A stretch of 64,000 nt of DNA from assembly GCA_029961685.1 (NCBI GenBank), contig JARWKL010000014.1, forward strand, positions 26,757,137-26,821,136, written 5' to 3'. Position 1 is the stretch's first letter. Each line of letters opens with the position of its first letter. The notes under the pieces were generated by a model. That model did not search any database, was not told the origin of the DNA, and worked only from the letters and a program-made list of their open reading frames with translations. The DNA comes from Aristolochia californica. Taxonomy: Eukaryota; Streptophyta; Magnoliopsida; Piperales; Aristolochiaceae. The position numbers and the translations under genes are program-made. Shown in pieces: positions 1 through 10,942 of this stretch.

Positions 1-400
1 AAAAAGGTCATGGGCTCATTTTTTATGACATTCTATTGAGCCCTCAATGCCCTAAACTCGATCTTGAGTGTTTTGTGGGCTTAACTTGCAAACCTCATTA
101 CAGTGTTCTCAACTAATGGGAAAGAAATGAGGCCACATTTATCACTGTCATTTCAGAAACAAAAAAATGTATATATTAGGGAATTCAGCCCATTTTCCTT
201 CTCATCAATGCTTACAAAACTGTAGCAGAAGGCTTTGCCTGAGAATTACCAAAAGTGAGCATCATAAAATGATAGAAAAAGGAGAAGAAAAGAAAAGAGT
301 AAGGGACCCAAAGGGAAAACACAAAACAACTAACAATTCTCACTATTCATCAGAATACTAATAAAAAGGTGATAGCAAAATATATAAGGACTAACTAGTA
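1..400. other. Left flank without recognised gene
   Basis: AT-rich sequence with no exon-like open frame and no recognisable repeat family. The short open frames here have no family resemblance. If the TORTIFOLIA1-like gene to the right is intact, this stretch would lie inside its final intron. Confidence 0.5.
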
Positions 401-403
401 GGG

Positions 404-545
404 AAGGTAGCACGGTAGGTTAAGCGGAAGAACCCATCTGAGCCAGTTTGCCCTGGAGTTCAGGGAAGAGTTTTTTTGTAAAAACCTGTCATGCACGGTT
501 CACAGATGGGGTTAGCCCTAAAAACACATCCTGGTATATAATATA
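404..545. other. Unclassified sequence before the LINE
   Basis: This stretch contains imperfectly complementary segments (ACCCATCTGAGCC against CACAGATGGGGT). It may be the LINE 5'UTR or a separate small repeat. No coding potential is seen. Confidence 0.25.
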
Positions 546-549
546 TATT

Positions 550-3425
550 ATATTTATGTACTCTGTCACCTCCTAAACTCCCCCCTCCAATGTCAGACTT
601 TCTGCCTGCCTCTTACCAGTTTCACCAGCCCCAGCCTCAGGATGCTCTCCTCCAATTTCAGCAAGAGCAAGAGCTAGATTTCCCGCCGGAAGAATACATT
701 AAAATGACGCAAGTTACGTGGATTTTCAGCTCTTACTATCACGAGGCTTCTCGCCGATAGGAGAAGGATTTCACCCCACCCTGTTCTAAATGATTATCAT
801 GTCCTGGAATGTCAGAGGAATCAGCTCATAGTCTAAGCGAGCCATCATCAAAGCAGCCCTTTTTGAGTGTAAGCCAAAAATTGTAATTCTTGTTGAAACT
901 AAGCAGCAAAATTTTGACTATTCTATTGCTAGCAAATTATGGTATGGCTTGGACCCTGCATGGGCAACGGTCAATGTGATTGGGCACTCTGGTGGCATCC
1001 TTGTCATCTGGGACCCAAAAGCAATAGACGCCTCTCTCTCTCAGACGGACCAATTCTCCATTGGCATTCACTTCCACGATTATTCCTTGGGAACTTCGTG
1101 GGCATTGGCTGCTGTTTACGGTCTGACTCGACCTAACAACTGCGCCTCCTTCTAGGAAGAAATATTTCAAGTCGTCCAACTCTGGGATCTGCCTTGGCTT
1201 CTGGTTGGCGATTTCAATGTCATTATTCTTTGCTCAGAAAAAAAAGTCCTCCCACAATCAGAACTACTTCAACAATGAGAGCCTTCTCTAATCTCATTGG
1301 CAGTCTCGAGCTTTCCGAAATTTCTCTTTCGGGAAAAAAATATACTTGATCCAATGGTCAAATCCTCTCCCATCCTCTCCAAGTTGGATCGTTTTTTTTG
1401 CTAACAATGAATGGCTTCAACTCTTTCCAAACACATTTGGCGAAGTTCTGAATAAAGTCGGCTCTGATCATTGGCCTATTCAAATCAACACTCACCCTCC
1501 CGTTTGGGGGTGCTCTCCTTTTCGGTTTGAAAATAAGCCCTAAAGGCGAAGATCCGCTCTTGGTCCATAAATCATCGTGTTGTTGCTACTTCTCAAAAAG
1601 ACTTGGTTCGTCATTGCATCTCTGAGCTAATCTACTCGAAGAGCAAAGGTCTATTTCTCCACCTGATTTACTTCTTAGAAGTCAATTAAACTTAGAATAT
1701 TCAAATTTGCTTCGTTGTGAATCTGTTCACTGGAAACAGAGGGCTAGATTTCGCTGGATGGCCGAGAGGGATGGAAATACGAAGTTCTTCTATGCCATTG
1801 CCACGGCCAGGAGGAGGGCTAACCGTATCACTTCTCTCTGTCTTGGAGACTAAGTGATCACTAATAGTTCTTCCATTCCTAATATTCTTGTGAAGTGCTT
1901 CTCAGAGATGTACACCGAAGAGCGCTACAATCGGCCTAAGCTACCACAACTTGATTACCTGCGCATCTCTTCCTTGGACGCGTCTGATCTGGAAAAACCT
2001 TTCAGCACAGATGAAATCGATTTGGCTGCCTGTGGGCTCCCAAAAGATAAAGCTCCTGGGCCTGATGGTTTTAATGGTGAGTTTTACCAAAAATTTGGGA
2101 TACCATCAAATCGGATGTATAGGCATTTGTCCAAAATTTCCACCAAGTCGACATTACCCATAAAGCCATAGGGGCTTCTTTCATTGCTCTAACCCCAAAG
2201 AAATCCCCCTCTACCCTCCCCCAAGATTTTAGACCAATAAGCCTCACTACCAGTTACTAAAATCACTGCTCGTCTGCTAGCAAACCATCTTAGGGCCCAC
2301 CTTTTCAAAATCATAAACCCTTGCCAAAGTGCTTTCACTCGTGATAGGAATATCTTGGACTCTTCCATGGCTGCTCATGAACTCTTAGACTCTTTCAAGA
2401 AATCAGATCGGCCTAGATTCGTCCTTAAAATAGATTTTGAAAAAGCTTTTGACCGAGCAAATTGGAAATTAATAGATTACCTCTTCGATCGATTGGGTTT
2501 TGGGACTAGGTGGAAATTTTGGATGAGATGTTGTATCTCTACTGCATCATATTATGTCCTTGTAAACGGAAAGCTGTGCGGTTTCTTCAATGCCACAAGA
2601 GGCATCAAACAAGGTGACCCTCTGTCTCCTTTTCTCTTCACTCTCATTGGGGAGCATCTTGCTTCTATGGTCCGGTTTGCTAAAAGCTCGGGTTGGCTCA
2701 ATCCTGTCTCTGACGAACTGAACCAAGATATTCCGCTTATGTAGTATGCTGATGATACTATAATCTTTGGAGAAGGTACAATGAGTCAGATCTCCCACAT
2801 GAAAGCTTTGCTCAATCTTTTTGAACTGTCTTCTGGACAAAAGGTAAGTTGGGCTAAATCATCCATTTTTGGCTTCAATATTGACCTTCGGTTTTTGGGT
2901 CTTCCTTTGTCCCCTGTTTTACCCTCAAAATCCTCCTCCAATGGGACATTTCAAATTAAATTTCGACGGAAGCGGCTCAGGCGTGTTGGATTTGGAGGGG
3001 TCATCCATGACGATAATGGAAATCTTCTCTTCTCTTTTGTTGGGCCAATTGGCATATCTGATTCAACCACTGCCGAGCGTTCTGGGTTATACAATGGTTT
3101 AAAACTTTTTCATCAACGGCTGGTGAGGCCTCTTTCCGTCAAAGATGATCCAAAAGTTGTCATCAATTGGTGCAAGAAGTCTTCTAAGCCTCCTTGGCGG
3201 CACTAGGATCTATTTGAGGATATCTGTAATTTAATTTCTCATTTGCAATGTAATTGGAATTATATTCCAAGACCCACTAATCACCTAGCGGATAATCATG
3301 CTAAATTAGGCGTTTCCCTCCAACATCTTGTTGAGGAGGAAGGCCTTGTTCTGTAAGGTATTTGTATTTGTTATTTTTCTTTTTAGTAATATATTCACAC
3401 CTTTCTAGTAAAAAATAAAATAAAA
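550..3425 (+). mobile_element. L1-type LINE, internally deleted and broken by stops
   Basis: A non-LTR retrotransposon ORF2 read in pieces. The frame opens near 790 with an endonuclease start carrying SWN. An ETK motif follows near 895, GDFN near 1206 and SDHWP near 1465, all hallmarks of the APE-like endonuclease. The reverse transcriptase has KAPGPDGF near 2050, DFEKAFDRANW near 2432 and GDPLSPFLF near 2611. The catalytic YADD near 2747 is directly preceded by a TAG stop. Soon after, the frame passes into a plant-LINE RNase H domain (HFKLNFDGS near 2945) that ends near 3355. The region normally between them, including the RVT zinc-binding domain, is missing. An A-rich tail lies at 3404-3425. 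Many stops and frameshifts make it inactive. The true 5' end is uncertain and may include the unclassified 404-545 stretch. Confidence 0.88.
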
Positions 3426-3695
3426 TCTAATAGTTTCTCTCCTATTTTGACAGGTAAGTTCATTTTATATTTTGAAATATATTTTTAGCCAGTCTCCTAG
3501 AAGAAGGTTATATGGTCAAGTCAGGACTTGGGATCGTTAGATGCCAAGTCGGGTACTGATCCCAATTCCAAAACCATGATTCTTACACTATTAAGCTTTA
3601 TATTTGTGATCATTTTTCTCTTGTCAAACAAGTACTTAGACCCACAATTCACTAAGTTTTTTTCCAGAAATCATTACCTATTTAGCTAATATTAG

Positions 3696-4029
3696 TAGGG
3701 GTGGGCACGGGTTGGGTTGGGGTCAGTTTACCAAAACCCGAACCCGACCCAATCACCATCCTCGTAATCCCATCCCCACCCTGCCCCCATAAACCCGAAT
3801 TAAACCCCCATCCCCGTAAAACCCGACCTGTTTCAACCCCGTTTTATATCTTTGTCTCATATGTGGGTCAAGTTCTGGTTGGATTTGGGAAAACCCAACC
3901 CTGACCCAAAACCCGGCGGGTTTTTTTCCCTGCATTGTCCCTGATCCATGGCGTGAAATTACAAACCCAAACCTACGTTTTCAGGTCAGGTTCGATTCCC
4001 TATAAAACCCAACCCGATGCCCACCCCTA
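3696..4029. mobile_element. hAT-type MITE with 8-bp target duplication
   Basis: A 334-bp non-autonomous element. It begins TAGGGGTGGGCAC and ends with the inverted form TGCCCACCCCTA. The terminal inverted repeat is 12 bp perfect and then extends imperfectly through an ACCCAACCC-rich segment. The same 8-bp sequence AATATTAG lies immediately outside both ends (3688-3695 and 4030-4037). An 8-bp duplication and a TAGGGGTG-like terminus are typical of the hAT superfamily. The inside is G/C-homopolymer rich with no transposase. The intact duplication suggests a fairly recent insertion. Confidence 0.85.
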
Positions 4030-4699
4030 AATATTAGGTATCATAATAAATATATATTTGATCGATTTTTGGTTTTTTATATTTTTTTGAATTTTATTTC
4101 TGGCTGAGTCACCCGTAGAAACTTAAAGGGTGACTTGAAATGCGGACGACTTGCCTGATCCGACTAGGGATCGGGAGATGACAAGTCGGGGTTCCAATCC
4201 TGAGTCGTAAAACTTTGCCCATACCTTGGCACTCGTTTGCTGTTTGGAATGACAAAATAGTGTGAATCACCACATAGCTCATGAAGACAGGATCCAATTC
4301 ATTCTCTAGATGAGTTGGGCCCTATGTATATGCTAGTGACTAGACTTACATTAGATGCATTAAAGTTTTGTTATTTGGTATTAATTTTTTAAGGCACCGT
4401 TTGTGGAGTTTTAACATGTCATAGTTTATTTGTGAGCCTTTTTTTTTATTAGAGAAACTTGTCATGGCTTGTTATCACATATTATCTTATTTAATTATCT
4501 CAGCCTTAATGTTTGATTATATAGTAGTCTATTAATGCATTAATGTTGTTATCGTATAGTTCTACAGCTGAAACCCAACAAGTTCTATCAGAAGTGGACT
4601 GGTTGTGGATTTGAATGTTGTATCACGGCCAGAAAGTAGAGGTTAAGAGTCCATCTCAACCTTCTTCTAGAAATGACATTTCTAGTCAAGTAGTTCAAG

Positions 4700-5070
4700 A
4701 GTAAAAAGGTCCTTAACATCTGTTGCAAGGAATGATTTTGAGAAGTTTAAATAGGATGGAGTTAACATGGCTAAATGCAAACAATGCAGCACCGAATTAA
4801 AGGCTCCTAGCAAAAATGGCACATCTTCATGTTTTTAACATTTGAAAATGTGTGCAAAAAATAAAAAAACAAGGATATCAAACAACAGTTACTGGCAAAG
4901 AGAAACCCAATGGGAAAATAAATGTTGGGAGTTTCATGTGATGTAAACGCTGTGAGAAAGGATTTAGTATAAGTTGATTGTTTTGGATGAATTGCCATTA
5001 TCCTTCTCTGAAAGTCAAAATATTAGAAACTTTGTGAGTGAATACAACCATTTTGTAGTTTGTTTCTAGA
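4700..5070 (+). pseudogene. Decayed hAT transposase fragment (BED zinc finger)
   Basis: Reading + strand frames gives KCKQCSTELKAP near 4770, then a C-terminal HLKMC after an in-frame stop. Together they form the C-x2-C...H-x4-C pattern of a BED-type zinc finger. About 50 codons later VLDELPLSFSE (near 4982) matches the hAT motif that usually reads like IxxDELPFxFVE. Several stops interrupt the frame and the catalytic core and dimerisation region are absent. This is a short relic of an autonomous hAT element, possibly unrelated to the nearby MITE. Confidence 0.6.
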
Positions 5071-5257
5071 ACATTGTCAAAAAAATGTCAACCATACCCT
5101 TATGGCTACACATCTTAAGAGAAAAAAGATGTAAAAGGACATACGCCAACTTGTATAATTACAAAGTCATGCCACCTCTAATTGGAGAGTTGTCCTATTT
5201 ACCCTAATCCAAACTCTACTTGATTTCACTCAATCTATTTCATGGCATCTCAAGACA

Positions 5258-5400
5258 AGATACTCCTTCTTGGCGGGCAATCGACAACTGTCCCCCAATG
5301 TTCAATGGAACAAAGTATGCTTATTGGAAGGTAAGAATGGACTTCTTCCTTTAACCCATGGGTTGGGATATTTGACATGTTACAAAGAATGGACCCTTTG
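5258..5400 (+). pseudogene. Copia gag N-terminal scrap
   Basis: One frame reads CPPMFNGTKYAYWKVRM, the conserved start of plant Copia gag (the UBN2/DUF4219-type region with a Y-x-x-W-K-x-x-M core). The frame is lost after about 40 codons and the LINE at 5430 begins shortly after. No LTR is visible on either side. Confidence 0.55.
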
Positions 5401-5580
5401 ACACATATAAGATGATTGATTGATCTTATAGGGCTGGATTACTGGGTTGTACATTTGCTGATCTTCCGGCCACCTACCTTGGCCTGCCATTATTCACATC
5501 TAGGCCAGAGAAACATTTCTTGATGCTGGTAATCGAGAAGTTTGAGAAGAGGATTGCAACTTGGAAGGGCAAGTTGCTAT

Positions 5581-5670
5581 TTTTTTGAGAGAGGCGTGGT
5601 GCGATTCGAAGTCGCGACCTGACACACCTGATGTAAACAAAATACCACTAGACCAAATGGCCTTAGGTAA
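5581..5670 (-). mobile_element. tRNA-derived SINE insertion
   Basis: On the minus strand the insert has an A-box-like TGGTCTAGTGG and a B-box-like ACTTCGAATCG at the right spacing for a tRNA-type internal RNA polymerase III promoter. It ends in an A run (poly-T at 5581-5586 on plus). It splits the LINE between matching 14-bp sequences, GGGCAAGTTGCTAT (5567-5580) and GGGCAAATTGCTAT (5671-5684), a target duplication with one mismatch. At 90 bp it is barely longer than a tRNA, so it is a very short or truncated SINE. The acceptor stem does not pair well, which argues against a functional tRNA gene. Confidence 0.72.
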
Positions 5671-5891
5671 GGGCAAATTGCTATTGAAAGCAGGAAGGCT
5701 TCCACTTACTCAACGCCGTTGTGGGGCTCCCCACATATTTCCTTTCCTTCCTTCCTTTTTCAACAAGTGTGCTAGCAAAAATAAAAAAAGCATAAGAAGA
5801 AATTCCTATGGAAGGGTGGAACCAAGGGTTTCAAACACCTTGTCAAGTGGAGCTATGTATGCAAGCCTAAGAAGTTAGGGGTATTGAGTAT

Positions 5892-6016
5892 AAAATCCAC
5901 CAAGGAAACAGGTCAGGCCCTCTTGCTAAAATGGTTTTGGAAATTTAACATCAGTAGAAATGCTACATGGCGTGACATGGTTACCACCAAGCTTGGCTTT
6001 GATGGTAATCCTCAGT
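5892..6016 (+). repeat. 125-bp direct repeat, left copy (LINE sequence)
   Basis: This LINE segment (starting AAAATCCACCAAGGAAAC and ending AATCCTCAGT) recurs at 8165-8289 with about ten mismatches. The two copies flank the rearranged Copia piece, so the host LINE sequence was duplicated when that DNA was inserted. Confidence 0.85.
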
Positions 6017-8164
6017 TAGGAGTACAATTGTTTGATATCTACTTTCCAGCTTTAGTGACAAGCTGGGATTGTTTGATATCTAATAAGATGGCTATTAGAT
6101 AGAGAATGCCTTATTTTATCTTTAATTAAATTTTCATTCAATTTATACATTTAGTTTAGGAGATAAGTAATTTGACACTTGAGGGGCATTTTCGTCCTTT
6201 TGTAAATTTTCCCTTAAACCCTGATTATAAAGAAGCATGAAGGGTCTTTCTAGCTTGGATTCCAAGGCAGCAAAGCTGTCCCTCTTCCAGAAATCTTTTT
6301 TCTCTTCTATTTTCTCCCCAAATCACCTATTTTTCATGGTATCAGAGCAGTAAAACAAATCTTGGGCAGGTTTCTTTCGATTTTGTGGATCTTCTCTCCA
6401 GTTTCAGCAATCTCCTTGAAGGTTTTTCCCAGATTTCTGGATTGGTAGGGTAAAAATTCCATTTTTTCCCTTTTTCTGCCTATCTTAGCTTATTAGCTAA
6501 TGATTACTGCTTTTTTTTTACTGATTGTTGGGATTTAGAAGTGTTTCATGATCCCAATTTGAGAAAATTTCTCAAATCTGCTTGCGTCATCAAACCAATG
6601 TTTGCATCATCATCCATATAGCCTACGCCATCCTGGTTTCTTGCAATTGGGTCATTCTTTCATCGATTAATGGTATCAATTGTTGGAATTGATCACTATT
6701 GGTTCTAAATTGAATGAATTGGAGACTGAATTGCCCTAATTGAATTCGGTGTGGGGCCCACTTGACTACGCAAGCATAGAAATTTGGAGAAAGTGTTTCC
6801 CTTTGGTTAATTGACACTCTAGTGTACTGAATTATGGTGTTTGGTGATATTTAATGGCTGATTCCAACACACGGGTTGTTGTCCAAAGGACTACTAAGAG
6901 CTCAGATGTGTAATACCCTCAGTCTATTCAAAAAACTACGATCTGATTGAATAGAGCGAATTATGTAAACTGATCTAGATTAGTTTTGATGTATTTGAGG
7001 GCCAAAAGAATGGCAAACTATATAAATGATGATCCCCCAATACCTATTACTAAAGATTGGGTGGTAGAAAATAATTTAGTAACGACCTGGTTGGTCAACA
7101 GTATGGAATCCAAATTATTGATCAGATTTTGAGTTACAGTACTGCTAAGGCAATGTAGACTAATTGGCTTCCATTTTGTCTCAAGAAAGTAATTTGTCAA
7201 GGATCTATGAATTTTATGTGAAGTTCTTTAATATGAAGTGTGGAGGTAGATTAGTGACAGATTATTTCACTGAGATGAGGGGAGTACTACAGGAGATTAA
7301 TACAGTGCATCCTTTTACGAATGTTGAAGACATTTGTAAGAAAGAAAATCGGATTCAAGTAGCCCGGTTGTTGGATGGTTTGGGGCATGAATATGATGCT
7401 ATTTTTTTTATAAGAGCCCAGTTGTTGGTCAATGAGGATGTGACCACTCTTGAGCAAGCCTTTAACAGAGTTTCTCGATCTGAAGGTGCAGTTGTAAATA
7501 AGAATGAGTCAGGTGGAGCCCTCTCAGAAGCAGCTGCTCTTAACCTTCAATCTTCTACTAGTAAGCTTGATGATGAGTTTCATGGTGGTAATAATAGAGG
7601 TAGAGGTCGCTCTTACACAACCCGTGGCCGTGACCGAAATGATCGGGGGGATCCAAAAATGTGTTTATTGTGGTAGAACTAATCATATTTCTAAGAATGC
7701 TGGGACAAATTTGATAAACCTACCTGGGCCAACTCTATAGTCACAGATAAGGACGCCTCCTCACACACTGGATCCTATGAAGAAATTCAGCAGTTATTAC
7801 AACAACAGGGTCAATCAGCAGTTATTACAACAACTGGGTCAACTGACTGCTTCATCTACTGCTTTTTAGACTACTGAGACTCCTCCTTCATCCACAGCGA
7901 GTGCCACGATGGCTAGTATAGGTATGAATGCACTGAATGTGTCTCATTCCCCATCTTGGATCATTGATCCAGGAGCCTCTACACACATGTCAGGTATGCC
8001 CTCCCAATTTCAGTTCATTAGTCCATCTCGTTCATATTGTCGAGTTACTTTAGCTGATGGATCCACCTCTCCCATTCAAGGGGAGGGTATAGTTCACACT
8101 ACTCCACGAATATCCTTAGATTCTGTTTTATTTGTACCAAAATACCCCTGAACTTGTATTTTAA
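6017..8164 (+). mobile_element. Rearranged Copia fragment (RNase H end, LTR, PBS, gag, protease)
   Basis: Same family as the complete Copia at 10943-18080. Reading left to right there are scrambled copies of the Copia RNase H end (KLRLFDIYSP-type sequence at 6025-6085), then a partial LTR missing its first part (about 6090-6336), then a primer-binding site TGGTATCAGAGC at 6337. Next come gag from ATG 6854, a zinc knuckle near 7660 and the protease motif IIDPGASTHMSG near 7963, where the catalytic DSG/DTG is altered to DPG. The right end (about 8146-8164) is the LTR 5' terminus in inverted orientation. It is not a normal element: internal-LTR-internal order with one inverted end suggests a patchwork joined during break repair. 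Confidence 0.78.
6854..7735 (+). pseudogene. Copia gag (broken)
   Basis: Starts MADSNTRVVVQRTT at 6854, matching the gag start of its sister copy. Stops occur in the first 100 codons, after which a long open stretch (7164-7676) covers the gag core (YFTEMRG, LLDGLGHEYDAI, VTTLEQAFNRV) and an RGRGRS basic tract. The CCHC knuckle near 7658-7700 (YCGRTNHISK) is frameshifted at its last cysteine. Gag would package element RNA in cytoplasmic particles; this copy is not functional. Confidence 0.75.
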
Positions 8165-8289
8165 AAAATCCACCAAGGAAACTGGTCAGGCCCTCTTGCT
8201 AAAACGCATATGGAAATTTAACATGAGTAGAAATGCTACATGGTGTGACATGGTTGCCACCAAGCTTGGCTTTGATGGTAATCCTCAGT
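8165..8289 (+). repeat. 125-bp direct repeat, right copy (LINE sequence)
   Basis: Second copy of the LINE segment at 5892-6016 with the same end points and length. From here the LINE reading continues rightward, so this copy joins the uninterrupted downstream part of the host LINE. Confidence 0.85.
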
Positions 8290-9478
8290 GGCTGGGTGGT
8301 GGGCATCATAGTTGTCTCTCAGCAATCTAGAGATCTCTCTTCCCTCTCATCCCATTTTTCAAAGAAGGGTCAGCAAAAGTGACACCCTCAAATTCTGGAC
8401 AGAGTGGTGGATTGGGGAGAACCCTCTTTGTTTGGACTCACTTCTTCAGATTGATCACTAATCAACAGGTGATGATTCTGGACTATAGATCATCTCATTC
8501 CTTCTAGAACAGCTGGGACTTGCACTTTAGAAAGTAAGGGATGAGGAAACAAAGGAGGTAGGCAGACTTATGGTTTTACAGGAGGGTGTGCGCCAAAGTA
8601 TCAAACAAAGGACATGATTTTTGGTCCCCTTTGGACAGTGGGGACTTCACCACTGCTTCAGCTTATATGAAAATCACACACTAGACCAGCCTCTCTGGCC
8701 ATTGTGCAGCTTTGGCATGGAAGCTCTCTGCCCTGCCAAAAATTATATTCTTCATGTGGAATGCAAAATAGGGCCAGATTCTGACTCTAGACAACCTATG
8801 AAGGAGAGGCTCTACTATTCCTCACTCCCTATGGCCCCTTTGCAACATAGAAGTGGAAACCATCAACCACCTGGTTCTCCATTGCGAGTTCATCTAGAAC
8901 ATCTGGTTCCACTTCTTTAGCAAGCTGGGTATCACAACTTGTCTCCTGGGATGTCTCACTGACCTTGTCCTTTGGATCTCCAGATGCAGTTTCTCCAAGT
9001 TGGGGAAAACCCTCCTATCTGTTTGCTCTGCACACATACCTTGAGGCATTTGGCTTGAGTGAAACAGTTGGCATTTCAATGGAAAATGCAGCAGCTGAGA
9101 CCAAGTCATTGATTGCAGCATCAGTGCCATCTTAAACTGGATTGCCACCTAAAAGGATTTTCAGGCTCCAAACAGCAGGATCATGCAAGGTGACTGAAAA
9201 ACCATTGCTCAAATGTGGGTCCCTAAGCCTTCCAAAGTGGTTTAAGGGACTCCTCATAGGGTCATTAAATTGAACTTTGATTGCAGTGCTTTGGGATGCC
9301 TAGACCCAGTTGGGATCGGGAGTGTTTTCTGAACTCAAGAGGGGCTACTTATTGCTTCTTACTCCGAGCCAATCGGATCTGCGGATTCCACCACTGCTGA
9401 GCTCCTTAGCCTCTAGACCTCCTCATCTCCACGAATTCAATTTGCCACACCATTAGGATTGAAGGCTATTCCAGCACT

Positions 9479-9531
9479 TTGTAATTTTTTCTTTTTCTTT
9501 TTCTTTACATCTTCATAAAAAAAAAAAAGGA
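9479..9531 (+). mobile_element. 53-bp LINE 3' tail insertion
   Basis: A T-rich segment ending in about a dozen A residues sits between two copies of TATTCCAGCACT (9467-9478 and 9532-9543). The insert interrupts RNase H coding of the host LINE. A-tail plus target duplication identifies it as an extreme 5'-truncated retrotransposition product; its source family is not determined. Confidence 0.7.
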
Positions 9532-9790
9532 TATTCCAGCACTATTATTGGATGGTGCTCAAAGGCTCAGCCTCCCCCTTGGAAGCATTGGATGACATAC
9601 CATGAAAATTTTGATATGTTTCTGATTGTAATTGTTTTTTATCTCATGTTGCAACATCAGCCAATAACATGGCTGACTCCCTTTCTCAAGAAGGGGTGTC
9701 CCTTCATTCAATCTTTGTAAGGACACCCCCCATGTAAGGTTTTGTTCTCTTCTTGGAGTATAATCTCATCCTTTTCAAAAAAAAAAAAAG

Positions 9791-10242
9791 GTATCTCAAG
9801 GCGACATGTTGTGTATGGGTGTCGTATCTTGTAAATGATATGTGGATTTGGTGGACTGCCTTTGAGCAGAGCATGCATGTTGTGGTATAGTTTGGAGTTT
9901 TAATATGTTTACTTTGTAGATTTATTGTCTTTGGATATTTGGAAAGTGTGTTGCATTGTAGACTTGGATTAAGTTGTTTTTGCTTTTATTGTTTTAATGA
10001 TATCAAATACTATGTTTGGGATCTTATAGGTTGTTTATCATGTTGGATAATAGATTGCACTTTGTAGGTTTCTATTATAATTTCTTATAAATAGAACCTA
10101 TTGCATTTGAAATTTTCAGGTATTGTAAGTTGTAATTTGCTGGTTTTTGTTATCCAGATTTAGTTTATTTAATTTTATTTTTGATAGACACTTGTGATTT
10201 TATAGTTTCTTATCAATTTTCTGTTATTTTAGTTAAAAAATT
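9791..10242. other. No gene recognised
   Basis: AT-rich sequence with GTTTT-rich stretches. No coding frame, LTR end or terminal inverted repeat could be recognised. If the TORTIFOLIA1-like gene is intact, this is intronic. Confidence 0.4.
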
Positions 10243-10249
10243 TAACACT

Positions 10250-10475
10250 GAAAGTGGGGTGGGGTGGGACAAGGGGGTTTGGACGGGGCAGGGACACATG
10301 CAGGTTTTGCAAAGTCGGGGAATGGAACAGATTGGTGGGGCAGGGTTGGAGTTGGAAAATCAACCCCTTCTTGGATTTTTCACAGGCACGGGGCTGCTGG
10401 GGCAGGTTGGGGGGCAGATGGGGTTTCCTATAACCCGAATTTGACGCGACCCAACCCATTGTCATCCCAACTAAC
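10250..10475. repeat. G-rich segment, possible decayed hAT MITE
   Basis: The left end is GGGGTGGGGTGGGAC and the right end GACCCAACCCATTGTCATCCC, with a G-rich interior like the hAT-type MITE at 3696-4029. The terminal repeats are poor and I see no clear 8-bp duplication, so the assignment is tentative. Open frames here are by-products of the base composition. Confidence 0.35.
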
Positions 10476-10479
10476 CAGT

Positions 10480-10937
10480 AAATCTACAAGTTTTAACTAT
10501 GAAAAAACCAGAAAACCATTATGGCTTTAAATTCTTATGCACTAAAAGTTTGGAAATAAAATATTGCAGATATGTTGAGACAAGGAAACGAATTTGTGTT
10601 GCAGTTTCTTGCTTTTATCAATCATTGAGTTTTTTAATCCAATGTCAAGTTCTAGTGAAGATCAAATATGAGTATCTTATTTCACATTGCCTAAAAATAA
10701 ACTCAAAAGTACAACATCAAATCTTTCAAACTGTTAAGGTCCATCCCAATATGACCAGCCTAGGTTAGGAGCCCTTTTTCACAACTCATAATCATATAAC
10801 TTTTCCTGAATAACCCCATTTAGGAGAACTGCTTTAACACGAACAAACAATCATGATAGTTCAAAAACTGAATAATAGCCAGTTGATCATAGTAGTATCA
10901 CATCTCTGTTTCTTTTCTAAACGATGCATGCAATAAA
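10480..10937. other. Intronic or intergenic, nothing recognised
   Basis: AT-rich single-copy-looking sequence just left of the Copia element. I searched the minus strand for the conserved last exon of the TORTIFOLIA1-like gene and did not find it here. Confidence 0.4.
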
Positions 10938-10942
10938 ACTTT

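Larger units (their letters stand above)
5430..9790 (+). mobile_element. 5'-truncated LINE, interrupted by three later insertions
   Basis: The sequence starts within the C-terminal part of a reverse transcriptase (ATYLGLPLF then KGKLL near 5565) and continues through the KKLG...STKETGQALLLKW block near 5870-5960. After an inserted Copia piece it resumes at 8165. It then shows RVT zinc-binding features near 8640-8930 and an RNase H domain near 9260-9700. Its end is a 3'UTR with an A tail at about 9777-9789. Insertions inside it are a SINE (5581-5670), a rearranged Copia segment (6017-8164) and a 53-bp LINE tail (9479-9531). Stops are frequent. The left boundary is approximate and I found no target duplication for the whole element. 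Confidence 0.8.

Noticed and set aside
3490..4215. Similar AAGTCGGG/GGGATCG-containing stretches on both sides of the hAT MITE
   Set aside because: Shared words are short and the order differs; I could not establish a terminal repeat or an element boundary.
5581..5670. Possible functional tRNA gene on the minus strand
   Set aside because: A and B boxes are present, but acceptor stem pairing is poor, an A tail follows and it is flanked by a target duplication, which fits a SINE.
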